Shown here: piece by piece, positions 16,267 to 24,791 of the stretch
How positions within the stretch are numbered: position 1 is the first letter of the stretch
How the letters are laid out: every line of letters begins with the position of its first letter
Assembly: GCA_024233515.1 (NCBI GenBank)
Contig: JACKPO010000004.1
Coordinates: forward strand, 62,001 to 126,000
Length of the DNA: 64,000 bases
Source: Chlamydiales bacterium
GTDB taxonomy: Bacteria > Chlamydiota > Chlamydiia > Chlamydiales > Simkaniaceae
Direction of reading: 5' to 3'
Made by a program: the position numbers and the translations under genes
Notes under the pieces: generated by a model
Told to the model about the DNA's origin: nothing
The model's input: only the letters and a program-made list of their open reading frames with translations
Databases searched by the model: none

Positions 16267-16479
16267 TTAACGCTTAGATTTTTTCTTCTTGCTATCCGCA
16301 CGCCAAGCGATTGTATGGTAGACAAAGGCAATCCCGAACGCCACATAAATGACGCGGATCAGCCACTCTCGTGTGAAGACGTACTCAACAAGGTTAATCC
16401 CAAAAAGTCCGACAACACCCCAAACAATACCACTCAAAACGAGTAAAAGGATAGCTAGGCCATCTAGTTTTCTATTCAT
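16267..16479 (-). CDS. DUF378 small membrane protein (copy 1)
   Basis: About 70 residues, two transmembrane helices. The DUF378 signature is GIVWGVVGLFGINLVEYVF followed by RVIYVAFGIAFVYH. GGAGG lies 9 nt before the ATG at 16479; a GTG directly precedes that ATG. It ends in a Lys/Arg-rich cytosolic tail. Function unknown for the family. It follows a paralogous gene. Confidence 0.85.
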   Translation of the reverse strand: MNRKLDGLAILLLVLSGIVWGVVGLFGINLVEYVFTREWLIRVIYVAFGIAFVYHTIAWRADSKKKKSKR

Positions 16480-16509
16480 CACAGATATCCTCCAGCAAAT
16501 TCCTTATTT

Positions 16510-16704
16510 TCAACGTTTTTTAATTTGTTTCCAACCTACTGCTTGGTAAACCGCTGCAGCACCGATAAGAATGTAGATTAGGTTCTCTAACCATTCTCTT
16601 CGGATGAAAGATTGAACGAGGTTATAATCAAATAAACCCATTAATCCCCAGTTTAAACCACCAAGACAAAGTAGGATACATACAATTGTATCTAATCTTT
16701 TCAT
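16510..16704 (-). CDS. DUF378 small membrane protein (copy 2)
   Basis: About 64 residues from the ATG at 16704, which AGGAG precedes by 7 nt. It has the same two-helix layout as its neighbour (GGLNWGLMGLFDYNLVQSF, LIYILIGAAAVYQAVGW). Tandem duplication is evident from the shared NWG/WGVVGLF...NLV pattern. Function unknown. The stretch 16723-16894 upstream is AT-rich, with several short inverted repeats around ATTGACAAT and ATTGTCAAT, and no gene. Confidence 0.85.
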   Translation of the reverse strand: MKRLDTIVCILLCLGGLNWGLMGLFDYNLVQSFIRREWLENLIYILIGAAAVYQAVGWKQIKKR

Positions 16705-16894
16705 CTTTGTACTCCTATACAAGGTCTATTGAGAAGAAACGACTTAAGTTCCTTAGAGGATATTGACAATCACTAGTCGATGCAATCAAGATGTGACATG
16801 ACAGCAGCAATTAACAATTGTCAATACCCTCATAATTCATTAATTATAACAATCGAAACTTAATGTAAATAATTTAAATAAAATAGACTTTATA

Positions 16895-17512
16895 TTACAA
16901 CTTAAGGCACTTCTTCTCAGTCCAATAGTCATCACCATAAGAGTAGAGGATCTGTTCCCCCCTTTTGATGCCATACTGACCCGAAGTGAAAACGATGCGA
17001 GGCCCTTTTTCTGTATAATGTTCCCACGGAATCGCATTATTCCCTTTTTGGCCTTCCGCGCAGTGGTTCATGAACCGGGCCCAATTTCCATGCCTTGCAG
17101 CATCAATGGAATAGGTCTTATAATCGGTGAAGGAGAAGGTGCTATCATGATCAGGGTTGATCTCATCATCAAGCATCAAGACCCCAGTATACTGAACGAG
17201 GGTCGAATAGGGGGGGATGTTTTCTTTGGCAAACACTCCATATCCCACGACAGGATTAATAAAACGGATCGAAATACGACGGTTATATCTTTCATCGGTC
17301 CCATCTTTTTCAAGTTGTCGAAAAAATGCGTCGAATCGTTCTGCTCTGAAATCAGAAATGATCGGCTCTGCTTTTTTATAAAAACGTTTCCACGAACGAT
17401 TGAAGCGCTCTTCAATCTTCTTTTGGACTTTGACGTCTTCTAAATAGACAATAGGGGTTTCAATTCCGAAATACTTTTTGAACATAGGATCCACTTTCCT
17501 CTTTAGTGACAT
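16895..17512 (-). CDS. SET-domain protein, chlamydial NUE-type candidate effector
   Basis: 205 residues. A helical N-terminal part (1-75) precedes a compact SET domain: GYGVFAKENIPPYSTLVQYTG from residue 90, the cofactor motif RFMNHC at 146-151, and YGDDYW near 195. SET proteins methylate lysines with SAM. In Chlamydia the homologue CT737 (NUE) is a type III secreted enzyme that modifies histones, so a host-nuclear target is the natural hypothesis. No classical signal peptide is seen, as expected for type III cargo. The ATG at 17485 is an alternative start. Confidence 0.85.
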   Translation of the reverse strand: MSLKRKVDPMFKKYFGIETPIVYLEDVKVQKKIEERFNRSWKRFYKKAEPIISDFRAERFDAFFRQLEKDGTDERYNRRISIRFINPVVGYGVFAKENIPPYSTLVQYTGVLMLDDEINPDHDSTFSFTDYKTYSIDAARHGNWARFMNHCAEGQKGNNAIPWEHYTEKGPRIVFTSGQYGIKRGEQILYSYGDDYWTEKKCLKL

Positions 17513-17541
17513 AGTTTACACTTAAGAAAAGTGAAATAAAA

Positions 17542-18414
17542 TTACAAGAAAGATTCTAAGATTTTTATAGACGGCGTTAAATCATCTCGATTGAGAAGGT
17601 GGAGATGATTGGTGATCGCAGCAATTTCAAGATAACTTGGTTCCACGTCAAGGTCTCTTAAAAATGGAGCAAGCTTTGTGAGAATAAACGTATTGATTCC
17701 CTCTGCGGCTTTTTGTTTTTCCTCTTCAGAAAGTTCTTCGAACCGCTCAGGATGATTCAGAAGATTTTGATAGATATGGTGGCTAGTCACACCTTTAAAC
17801 AAAAACTGTTTCACACAATCTAAAAACGATTCTTCAAAACTTCCATCAATGTCATATTGCTCTAGGGCTTTACCCACATGCGCAAGTTGCGTAAGGAGAA
17901 CTTGAAGCCGTTTTCGTTCCTGTTTTGATCCTCCATCTAGAATCGCAGGGACGACAAGTTTGCGCATGAGTTGAATAAATTCAAGACGAAGACGAGGTCC
18001 CATTCCCTCTTCAAACGTTCCATCAAATCTTTCAGCAAATTGAACTAAAGGATGATCAAAAAGTGCGCGTGAATAGACCCCATGTTTGACTTCAAAAGGT
18101 CCTACAAGCTCGCGTAGCTCTGCAACGTGAGCCGCAAGTTTTTTATATTCGGGACTCCTCTCCTCAAACTGCCTTGATAGGAGGGCTGCCCGTTCACTCA
18201 GTTGGCGGTATTCTTCGAGCTCTTGAGCATTGGGTTGACTTGGGAACGTCCGTACGGCACGTTGAACAACTTGGTCCAACACATCAGCATTCCACGCGTT
18301 CACCTCAGGGTCCTGGCTGGCCAGGGAGGTCCGCGTTGGATCGATCGACAAGATCTGTGAAATGCTTTTATTAGCCATTTTAGTTTCAAATCCTTTAAGG
18401 ACAGAGGTCCTCAT
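17542..18414 (-). CDS. Alpha-helical protein, unknown
   Basis: 290 residues, almost all helical and charged (ELEEYRQLSERAALLSRQFE; FEELSEEEKQKAAEGINTF), with no membrane segment. No family recognised. The N-terminal dozen codons before the internal ATG at 18378 may not be translated. It lies directly upstream of the SET gene (29 nt apart, same strand), so the two could be cotranscribed. A chaperone or a secreted effector are both possible, but nothing in the sequence decides. Confidence 0.65.
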   Translation of the reverse strand: MRTSVLKGFETKMANKSISQILSIDPTRTSLASQDPEVNAWNADVLDQVVQRAVRTFPSQPNAQELEEYRQLSERAALLSRQFEERSPEYKKLAAHVAELRELVGPFEVKHGVYSRALFDHPLVQFAERFDGTFEEGMGPRLRLEFIQLMRKLVVPAILDGGSKQERKRLQVLLTQLAHVGKALEQYDIDGSFEESFLDCVKQFLFKGVTSHHIYQNLLNHPERFEELSEEEKQKAAEGINTFILTKLAPFLRDLDVEPSYLEIAAITNHLHLLNRDDLTPSIKILESFL

Positions 18415-18532
18415 AGGTAAGTATACCAGATCTCAATTTAATTTTCAATATTTTAAGTCACTAACTATAAGTTTGTTAAGAAATTTATTACCTGCCCTGG
18501 ACGAAAAACCTCCCTCCTGACACAATGGATCT

Positions 18533-19786
18533 ATGAAAAAAATAGCTCTCTTCCTGATTCTCCCCCTTTGCCTTATTAGCGGAGGGTCTTTCCTCTACAA
18601 GCGGTACTTTAAAACCCCCGACGTGACCCTCTTAGGTTCGGTCAAAATGTCAGACGGACTAGGGCGCCATCCTGTTGAGCTCATCAATGCTTTTTCTGAT
18701 GAAATCGACTTCAGTATGGTCCATACCGCAAAGCCCTGTTTCATTGATGTCCCAAGAAAAGCAAAAAAAATCATCAAGTCTAAAACCAAAAAACAAGGGA
18801 AAATCCTCCTCTCTTTTGATTCTGTTTGGACACCCACCTATAGCTCGATTCGTCACCTGAAAGAAGAGGATGCTCCCCATCAAATCCGGATCGCCTACTC
18901 GATGTTTGAATCAACAGCGATTCCTCCAGAATGGGTCACCATTCTGAACTGTTATTTCGATGCGGTTGTCGTTCCTGACCCGTTTCATGAAGAGGTCTAT
19001 AAAGCCTCAGGCGTGCAAACACCGATTTTTGTCCTTCCCCTTGTGCTCGATCTCCAACCTCTTCTCGAAAAACCCCTCAAAGAAAAACCCAACACCCCCT
19101 TTGTCTTTGGCAATCTCTCTGCCTGCGTTGAGCGCAAGAACCACCTTCTCCTCGTCAAGGCCTTCCACCAAGCCTTTGGCAGACGCTCCGATGTCCTTCT
19201 TAAAATTAACTCTCGCTACGCCGATCCCGATTATAAACAAGCCATCGATGATTACATTAAAGAACATAAGCTAAGCAATGTGATTGTCAGCACCGTTTGT
19301 CTTGATAAACACTCCTACCTCAATTTCTTTTCAAGCCTCGATGCCTATGTGAGCATTTCGACAGGGGAAGGGTTTTCAATCCAACCTCGCGAAGCAATGG
19401 CTTTAGGAATCCCCACCCTTGTCAGCAACAACACCGCACAAACAACAATCGCAAAAAGTAACCTTGCCTTAACTCTAGAAACGATTCAAAAAATCCCCGC
19501 GATTTACAATTGGAATCCCAACAGAAGCTACGGAGAGTGGTCCACCTGCTCGGTAGAAGAAGTCGCACAAGGACTCCTTACCCTCTACCGTGATTATGAC
19601 GCCCAATTAGAAAAAAGTGCTGAGGCACGCTTATGGGCAAAAAACTCGGACTTCTCCTATCTTAAACCCTTTTACCGCTCCCTACTCCACCCAAAAAAAG
19701 TCGTCCTAGGAACAGAAAATAAGATCACAGAAGAGATGGTCATCACAACCTCGCCCACACTTGTTAAAAAGTATCAGTCCCTTTGA
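18533..19786 (+). CDS. Glycosyltransferase, GT4-like, with N-terminal membrane anchor
   Basis: 417 residues. The N-terminal hydrophobic segment (MKKIALFLILPLCLISGG) is a signal anchor. The C-terminal Rossmann domain has the retaining-transferase loop GEGFSIQPREAMALGIPTLV, containing the E-x7-E motif, and an upstream NLSACVERKNHLLLVKAF. It uses a nucleotide sugar; acceptor unknown. The stop abuts the stop of the convergent rhomboid gene with no spacer. Confidence 0.82.
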   Translation: MKKIALFLILPLCLISGGSFLYKRYFKTPDVTLLGSVKMSDGLGRHPVELINAFSDEIDFSMVHTAKPCFIDVPRKAKKIIKSKTKKQGKILLSFDSVWTPTYSSIRHLKEEDAPHQIRIAYSMFESTAIPPEWVTILNCYFDAVVVPDPFHEEVYKASGVQTPIFVLPLVLDLQPLLEKPLKEKPNTPFVFGNLSACVERKNHLLLVKAFHQAFGRRSDVLLKINSRYADPDYKQAIDDYIKEHKLSNVIVSTVCLDKHSYLNFFSSLDAYVSISTGEGFSIQPREAMALGIPTLVSNNTAQTTIAKSNLALTLETIQKIPAIYNWNPNRSYGEWSTCSVEEVAQGLLTLYRDYDAQLEKSAEARLWAKNSDFSYLKPFYRSLLHPKKVVLGTENKITEEMVITTSPTLVKKYQSL

Positions 19787-20851
19787 TCACCGTGAGTTCT
19801 CCATAAATTGAGGGGAATCTATCGCCTTTACAACGATTTCAAGCTCCTTGGTGAGCCTTTCAAACTCCGCGATATGACTTTCTTCCTCCTCTTCATACGC
19901 TTTAAGTATGACAAGAAACCGCTCATTACGTAGAGCAATTAACTGATTGAAATAGTCGCGAAGTTTTTTTGGCGTCTCACCGAGTTCTAGCTGCTGAAAC
20001 TCTTCTGCTAGCGCTTCAGTTCTCTTGATTTCAGGGAAAATCGCTTCCCTCAAGTGAGGAAGAACCTTTTCGGGTGGCGCCTGGAAATCGATCCCCTCCC
20101 ATTTCTCTTCAAAATTCCTTTGATACTCATCAAGAGTATACGCCAACTTGACGAACTTGAGATGGCTCGTATGATTGTTCTTGTAAATGATGAGGGGGAC
20201 AGCGACTAGGAGCGCCGTGATCGGAACTGCTATCATCATCCGAAATAACATCCGTCTGAGCTGAGGCCATTTGAAAGCCGCTCTGTGCAAAAGCACAAAC
20301 AATCCCCCCAAAAGCGCTCCACTTAAAAGGCCCCCGATGTGGGCATAGTGGTCAATCCCTCCCCCATTCGATAAGCCGTAAGCAACATTCATCGCTAAGA
20401 TCAGTCCCATCTGCTTCAGAAGGTTACGCCGAATTCTCTCATCGATAATAGGTGTTAATAGCAAGACGAAAAACAACCCAAAAATGCCCGCAATCGCACC
20501 TGATGCCCCTGCACTCACCACCATCGAGTTTTTGTGTCCCCAAAAACTGACAAGGCCAGCAAAAACCCCCGTTACAAGGTAGCTCATTAAGAACAGCCAT
20601 TTTCCAATTAACCTCTCCAGATTCTGCCCCACCATAAAGAGAGCATAGAGATTAGCCAGTAAATGAACCATACCAAAATGGATAAACATGTGGCTAAAGA
20701 GACGCCACCATTGACCTTCAACAATGGACAAAGTTGTGGCTCCCCCCCAATCAAAAACCTGCGAAACCTGAGGAGCGATCGGGTTCACGCCCCCCACCCA
20801 CATCAAAACAAAGACTAGGACATTGAGTCCCATGAGTACAAAAGTGATCAT
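19787..20851 (-). CDS. Rhomboid-family intramembrane serine protease
   Basis: 354 residues with six helices in the first 200. The catalytic serine is in SAGASGAIAGIFG and the partner histidine in DHYAHIGGLLSG; WWRLFSHMFIHFGMVHLLAN supplies the conserved loop. A soluble helical domain rich in Glu and Leu follows from about residue 235 and is not part of the standard rhomboid fold. Cleaves membrane-anchored substrates within or near the bilayer. The start is upstream of a palindromic element (20867-21021). Confidence 0.88.
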   Translation of the reverse strand: MITFVLMGLNVLVFVLMWVGGVNPIAPQVSQVFDWGGATTLSIVEGQWWRLFSHMFIHFGMVHLLANLYALFMVGQNLERLIGKWLFLMSYLVTGVFAGLVSFWGHKNSMVVSAGASGAIAGIFGLFFVLLLTPIIDERIRRNLLKQMGLILAMNVAYGLSNGGGIDHYAHIGGLLSGALLGGLFVLLHRAAFKWPQLRRMLFRMMIAVPITALLVAVPLIIYKNNHTSHLKFVKLAYTLDEYQRNFEEKWEGIDFQAPPEKVLPHLREAIFPEIKRTEALAEEFQQLELGETPKKLRDYFNQLIALRNERFLVILKAYEEEEESHIAEFERLTKELEIVVKAIDSPQFMENSR

Positions 20852-20866
20852 GCCAAGTGATTATAG

Positions 20867-21021
20867 CTAAAGTAGTTTAAAATAGTAACAATTCATCCAG
20901 ATCTTTTCACCGAAAATTTTACCCTCGATCTTGCTGGCTTACACGAAGCCAGCTTCGCTCTTCGCGCTTCATTTTCAATGAAAATCTTTTGTCCAATGAT
21001 TACTATTTTAAACTCATTTAG
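20867..21021. repeat. 155-bp palindromic element upstream of the rhomboid gene
   Basis: Arms of 22 bp with two mismatches (CTAAAGTAGTTTAAAATAGT against its partner), continuing imperfectly to about 40 bp. A CTGGCTT...AAGCCAG hairpin occupies the centre. Noncoding. It is the third such unit in the window and is separated by only about 35 bp from a further one. Confidence 0.75.
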
Positions 21022-21054
21022 GTATAGTTTTGTAGGGCGGCGGCCGCCCCCATG

Positions 21055-21190
21055 AGCATTTTTCTATTTTGACGAGGATATTTTTTGATGGATTGCTGCT
21101 AATGCGATGCAGCCAAGCTTTGAATAAGCTTGGCAAAGACCATTAGTCAGCAAGACGCAAAAAAGATCCCGTCAGAAATCGAAAAAGGTG
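21055..21190. repeat. About 136-bp imperfect palindromic element next to tRNA-Tyr
   Basis: The left arm (TTTTCTATTTTGACGAGGAT) and the complement of the right arm (TTTTTCGATTTCTGACGGGA) are clearly related over about 45 bp. A perfect CCAAGCTT...AAGCTTGG hairpin is in the centre, flanked by CTAATG/CATTAG. The right end abuts the 3' end of the tRNA-Tyr gene. It could be a decayed mobile element or the extended terminator of the tRNA transcript. A short GCGGCCGCC palindrome (about 21038-21050) sits just outside. Confidence 0.6.
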
Positions 21191-21193
21191 AAA

Positions 21194-21275
21194 TGGGGGC
21201 GGCCAGACTCGAACTGGCGGAGACCGAAGTCGATGGATTTACAGTCCATTGCAATTGCCACTATGCGACACCCCC
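21194..21275 (-). tRNA. tRNA-Tyr (GTA)
   Basis: Folds as a class II tRNA: acceptor GGGGGTG/CGCCCCC, anticodon stem-loop TGGACTGTAAATCCA with anticodon GTA, long variable arm CGACTTCGGTC, T-arm with GTTCGAGTC and discriminator A. CCA is not fully encoded. Confidence 0.95.
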
Positions 21276-21299
21276 CTATGGGGTAGAAGAAAAAAATTT

Positions 21300-21371
21300 G
21301 CTGGAGAAAGGACTTGAACCCTCAACCGTCCGATTACAAGTCGGGCGCTCTACCAATTGAGCTACTCCAGC
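21300..21371 (-). tRNA. tRNA-Thr (TGT)
   Basis: Acceptor GCTGGAG/CTCCAGC, D-arm AGCTCAATTGGTAGAGC, anticodon loop CTTGTAA with anticodon TGT, T-arm with GGTTCAAGTCC. It lies 24 bp upstream of tRNA-Tyr on the same strand, so the pair is probably one transcript. Confidence 0.95.
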
Positions 21372-21411
21372 AAATTGGAAGGGCCTTTATATCAAAAGAA
21401 GAGTTATTGGA

Positions 21412-21657
21412 TCAAGTCTCTTTTGATTCGTTTTCATTTTTCCCCATTTTTTCTTTCAGGGACTTGGGCTCTTCAGAGGCTTTTTCTTGATTGATTTGGG
21501 AGAGAGCGCCGGCGATCTTCCCAATTTTTGACTGGATTTCAGAGGTATTGATTTGGGTAAAGGTGCGCCGTTCCATCGAGGATTTCTGAGCGCAGCACTT
21601 TTTGTACTTTTTACCCGAACCGCAGGGACAAGGATCGTTACGTCCGACTTCTTTCAT
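21412..21657 (-). CDS. SEC-C zinc-motif small protein
   Basis: 81 residues. The N-terminus is a SEC-C motif (GRNDPCPCGSGKKYKKCC), a zinc site like that at the end of SecA. The remainder is a charged, low-complexity helical tail. Such small proteins may interact with SecB or ribosomes. Alternatively it is a separately encoded SecA-type tail; no SecA is adjacent. Confidence 0.8.
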   Translation of the reverse strand: MKEVGRNDPCPCGSGKKYKKCCAQKSSMERRTFTQINTSEIQSKIGKIAGALSQINQEKASEEPKSLKEKMGKNENESKET

Positions 21658-21751
21658 GGTTCTTCCTATAAAATTTAATTTTTAACCAAAGAGTATATAA
21701 AGATCTAGGGGGGATTGTCAATTTAATCGAGAATTGATTATCCTTCTCCCT

Positions 21752-22477
21752 ATGTTTTCCCCATTTACACAACTTGGAAAATCGATTGAAAGCGCCACGC
21801 GAAAGGCCCTTTTTGACTACGCTCTTTTAGAGGAAGTGAAAGGGCTTTCTATTGCCCTCAGCGGAGGGAAGGATAGCATCACGCTGCTTATCATGCTGAA
21901 GGCCATTTTAGGGCGAGGATTTCCAGAGCTTCCTCTCTATGCGATTCATGTGACGGGTGAATTTTCATGTGGAGCAAGTGTACAGGAGAGCTTTATCCGT
22001 GGCATTTGCGAAAAGCTTGAGGTTCCCCTGATCATCCGGGAGTCAACGCAGAAGAGGGAAACGCTGGCCTGCTATCGGTGTTCGCGGGAGCGCCGCCGGC
22101 TCATTTTTGAGGCTGCAAAAGAGGTAGGAGCACCGACCATTGCCTTTGGCCATCATGAGGATGACAGCATTCAGACGCTCATGCTCAACCTCCTCCATAA
22201 GGGAGAGTTTGCAGCAAACCTCCCAAAAGTACCGATGCACGATTATGGGGTGACGATTATTCGCCCTTTGCTTTATGTTTCGGAAAAGGCCATCTATGAA
22301 TTTTCCAAGCTTCAGGGGTATGCGCGGATTACGTGTCAGTGTCCTGTAGGGCAAACGTCAAAACGTATGGATGTGAAAAGACTCCTTCAGGAGATGGAGC
22401 ACTCTTTTCCCAACGTAAAGACGAACTTGGCGCAGGCGGCTAGAAATTATGGATCAACCAAAGCTTTAGAGAAGTGA
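21752..22477 (+). CDS. ttcA: TtcA-like tRNA 2-thiocytidine synthetase (PP-loop ATPase)
   Basis: About 241 residues from the ATG at 21752. The PP-loop SGGKDS near residue 37 activates the base with ATP. The paired CYRC motif plus a later CQCP supply the three cysteines expected to hold the 4Fe-4S cluster. FGHHEDDSIQTLMLNL is the family landmark. Thiolates cytidine 32 of tRNAs in studied members. It is shorter than E. coli TtcA (about 310). Its stop overlaps the putP start (GTGA). Confidence 0.82.
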   Translation: MFSPFTQLGKSIESATRKALFDYALLEEVKGLSIALSGGKDSITLLIMLKAILGRGFPELPLYAIHVTGEFSCGASVQESFIRGICEKLEVPLIIRESTQKRETLACYRCSRERRRLIFEAAKEVGAPTIAFGHHEDDSIQTLMLNLLHKGEFAANLPKVPMHDYGVTIIRPLLYVSEKAIYEFSKLQGYARITCQCPVGQTSKRMDVKRLLQEMEHSFPNVKTNLAQAARNYGSTKALEK

Positions 22478-23904
22478 CACTCCTTGCGATCGGTATTTAT
22501 GTAGCAATTCTCTTTTTCATCGGATTTTTATCCTACAAGAGAACGCAAACCGCCAGTGACTTTATCATTGGGGGACGGGGGCTGAATTACTGGCTGACAG
22601 CCATGGCAGCCCACGCGAGCGATATGAGCTCGTGGCTCTTTATGGGGTTTCCTGCGGTGATTTTTACGGGAGGCCTTTTCAATGCATGGTTTGCGGTTGG
22701 ACTCACCCTTTTCATGCTTCTCAACTGGCTTTTCATTGCCCCTCGCGTCCGCATTAAAACGGAAGAGTATAACAGCATGACCTTCTCGTCCTTCTTTGAG
22801 AGTCGGTTTCATGACACATCGGGGATGATTCGGATTTGCACGGCGATCATCTCTCTCATTTTTTATACAATCTATATCTCTGCAGGGATTGTTGGACTTG
22901 GCATTCTTGTGGATACTCTCTTTGGAATCCCCTATTTGATTTCGATTTCAGTGGGGATTTTGGTGGTTATTCCTTACCTATTTATCGGTGGATATACCAC
23001 ACTCGCTTGGATCGATTTGTTCCAGGGACTCTTTCTTCTCCTTGTGATTGTCCTTGTTCCCGCAATCATCCTTCCCAAAGTAGGAGGAGTGGTTGGAGTG
23101 AAAGAGGCGCTACAGGCTCATCATCTCTCGTTTTCGATGATTCCTAACACGAACGCAACAACCTTTTGGAGCATTTTGTTTTCGCTTTGTGGATGGGGAA
23201 TTGGTTATTTTGGACAACCTCATATTGTGACGAAATTTATGGGGATCAAGAATGTGTCACATATTAAGAAGTCAATGATGGTTGGGATGTGTTGGCAAGT
23301 GATTGCCTTGGGAAGTGCAACAGCCATTGGGTTGATTGGTATTGCCTACTTCAAGCAGGGACTTGGAAATTCAGAGCTTGTCTTTGTGGAAATGGTTAAA
23401 GATACGTTCCCTCCAATGGTGATGGCCTTTATGTTGTGTGGGGTTTTAGGGGCAACAATTTCGACCATGGATTCACAAATCCTTGTCTTAGCATCGAGCT
23501 TGACCGAAGATTTTTATAAGCGGATTTTTCATAAGAATGCGACCTCTAAGCAGCTCCTCTGGGTTTCGAGAATGTTTGTATTGGCCGTAACGGCTTTTGC
23601 GTTTATCATCGCCTTTTTCAAAGTTAGCACCATCTATTCACTGGTTCTTTATGCCTGGTCGGGACTAGGCTCTGCTTTTGGCCCTCTCCTTGTTTTTTCT
23701 CTCTATTCAAAAAGGGCAAATAAATATGGAGCTTGGGCAGGAATCATTACTGGAGGTCTCATTTCGATCTTCTGGCCTTTGACCAAACACCTATTTACCA
23801 TTGACGTTCCAACAATGGTTCCAGGATTTATCTTGAGTAGTATTGCCATTTATGTGGTATCATTACTGACAAAACATAGGGCATACCACCATGAAACGAC
23901 CTAA
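22474..23904 (+). CDS. putP: PutP-like sodium/solute symporter (proline type)
   Basis: 476 residues, about 13 membrane helices, solute:sodium symporter family. DFIIGGRGLNYWLTAMAAHA followed by SDMSSWLFMG matches the PutP helix 1-2 region with the sodium-binding serines. ISTMDSQILVLASSLTED is the conserved helix 8-9 segment. Imports proline with Na+ at the inner membrane. GTG start overlapping ttcA; the 3' end overlaps surE by 14 nt, so ttcA-putP-surE form one operon. Confidence 0.88.
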   Translation: MTLLAIGIYVAILFFIGFLSYKRTQTASDFIIGGRGLNYWLTAMAAHASDMSSWLFMGFPAVIFTGGLFNAWFAVGLTLFMLLNWLFIAPRVRIKTEEYNSMTFSSFFESRFHDTSGMIRICTAIISLIFYTIYISAGIVGLGILVDTLFGIPYLISISVGILVVIPYLFIGGYTTLAWIDLFQGLFLLLVIVLVPAIILPKVGGVVGVKEALQAHHLSFSMIPNTNATTFWSILFSLCGWGIGYFGQPHIVTKFMGIKNVSHIKKSMMVGMCWQVIALGSATAIGLIGIAYFKQGLGNSELVFVEMVKDTFPPMVMAFMLCGVLGATISTMDSQILVLASSLTEDFYKRIFHKNATSKQLLWVSRMFVLAVTAFAFIIAFFKVSTIYSLVLYAWSGLGSAFGPLLVFSLYSKRANKYGAWAGIITGGLISIFWPLTKHLFTIDVPTMVPGFILSSIAIYVVSLLTKHRAYHHETT

Positions 23905-24706
23905 GATCCTCCTAACAAATGACGATGGAATCGATGCCCAAGGGATCCGAACGGTTTGGGAAGAGCTGAAGGAGGTTGCAGATCTAGCAATCGTTGCTCC
24001 TTCAACAGAGCAATCGGGGAAAGGGGTGAGTGTCACATTTTATGGTCCCATCCGTGTTGAAAAACGAAAGTCGTACGAAAATACCCCCGCATTTGCTGTA
24101 TTTGGGACTCCTGCGGACTGCGTAAAACTTGCGCTTGGGGGACTCCTAGATTGGACGCCTGATCTGATTGTTTCAGGGATTAACCATGGTTCAAATGCGG
24201 GTCGTGGAATTCTCTACAGTGGAACAGCCGGTTGTGTCATCCAAGGGACACTTCAAGGAATTCCTGGAATTGCGTTTTCTTACACCTGCCCTGATGCCGA
24301 AACCTTCCCCCACGTCAAACCCTATCTTTTTCCTCTGGTCGAATATGTCATGGAGCACCCCCTCCCTAAGGGAACTTTTCTAAATGTCAACTTCCCTCGT
24401 AAAACGATCCAGGGAATCAAAATGGCCCGCCAGGGGCTCGAATTTTGGTATGAATCCCCAAGGAAGATGGAGCATCCTGAAGGACATTTTGAATTTCATC
24501 TAGAAGCCTCAAACCTCTCTCATGATGAACATCCCGAGAGTGACATTGCCCTTCTCAAAGCAGGATTTGTCACGGCTGTCCCCATCCACATCAGTGAACT
24601 CACTGACCATGCCCATCTCGAAGAAAGACGGGCGCATTTTGATATTTTTATGTCAACGCAAAATAGAAATGTCACCCAATTCTGCAAGTTAGAAATGTCA
24701 CCTTGA
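23891..24706 (+). CDS. surE: SurE 5'/3'-nucleotidase, last codons replaced by IS insertion
   Basis: Metal-dependent nucleotidase of the SurE family. TNDDGIDAQG (metal-binding D11, D12), SGINHGSNAGRGILYSGTAG and NVNFP are in place. The final 17 or so codons (from MSTQNRNV) come from the left end of the insertion sequence. Splicing out the IS and one 16-bp duplication restores a frame running HFDIFIEKKRPSL and then stop at about 26143. The core enzyme should be unaffected because only the extreme C-terminus changed, but the transcript now runs into an IS-borne terminator. Confidence 0.9.
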   Translation: MKRPKILLTNDDGIDAQGIRTVWEELKEVADLAIVAPSTEQSGKGVSVTFYGPIRVEKRKSYENTPAFAVFGTPADCVKLALGGLLDWTPDLIVSGINHGSNAGRGILYSGTAGCVIQGTLQGIPGIAFSYTCPDAETFPHVKPYLFPLVEYVMEHPLPKGTFLNVNFPRKTIQGIKMARQGLEFWYESPRKMEHPEGHFEFHLEASNLSHDEHPESDIALLKAGFVTAVPIHISELTDHAHLEERRAHFDIFMSTQNRNVTQFCKLEMSP

Positions 24707-24723
24707 CTGCGGGCCTAGCCCGC

Positions 24724-24787
24724 AATCCGATCCGGAGCCGAGCAGCTCCCCAATAGCTCGGCGCAGGATCGGGATCGGATTCTTTTT
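24724..24787 (+). terminator. Hairpin terminator inside the IS, facing surE
   Basis: A ten-bp stem AATCCGATCC / GGATCGGATT encloses a second GAGCCGAG...CTCGGC stem and is followed by CTTTTT on the plus strand. It would stop transcription entering from surE before it runs antisense through the transposase gene. Confidence 0.6.
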
Positions 24788-24791
24788 CTAC

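Noticed and set aside
21019..21190. Possible structured RNA gene (tmRNA- or RNase P-like)
   Set aside because: Hairpins are present but no conserved core of either RNA; the large imperfect inverted repeat explains the structure better.
24707..24790. GC-rich hairpins read as an integron or recombination site
   Set aside because: They sit inside the IS and form a nested stem followed by a T-run, fitting a terminator; no recombinase gene is near.
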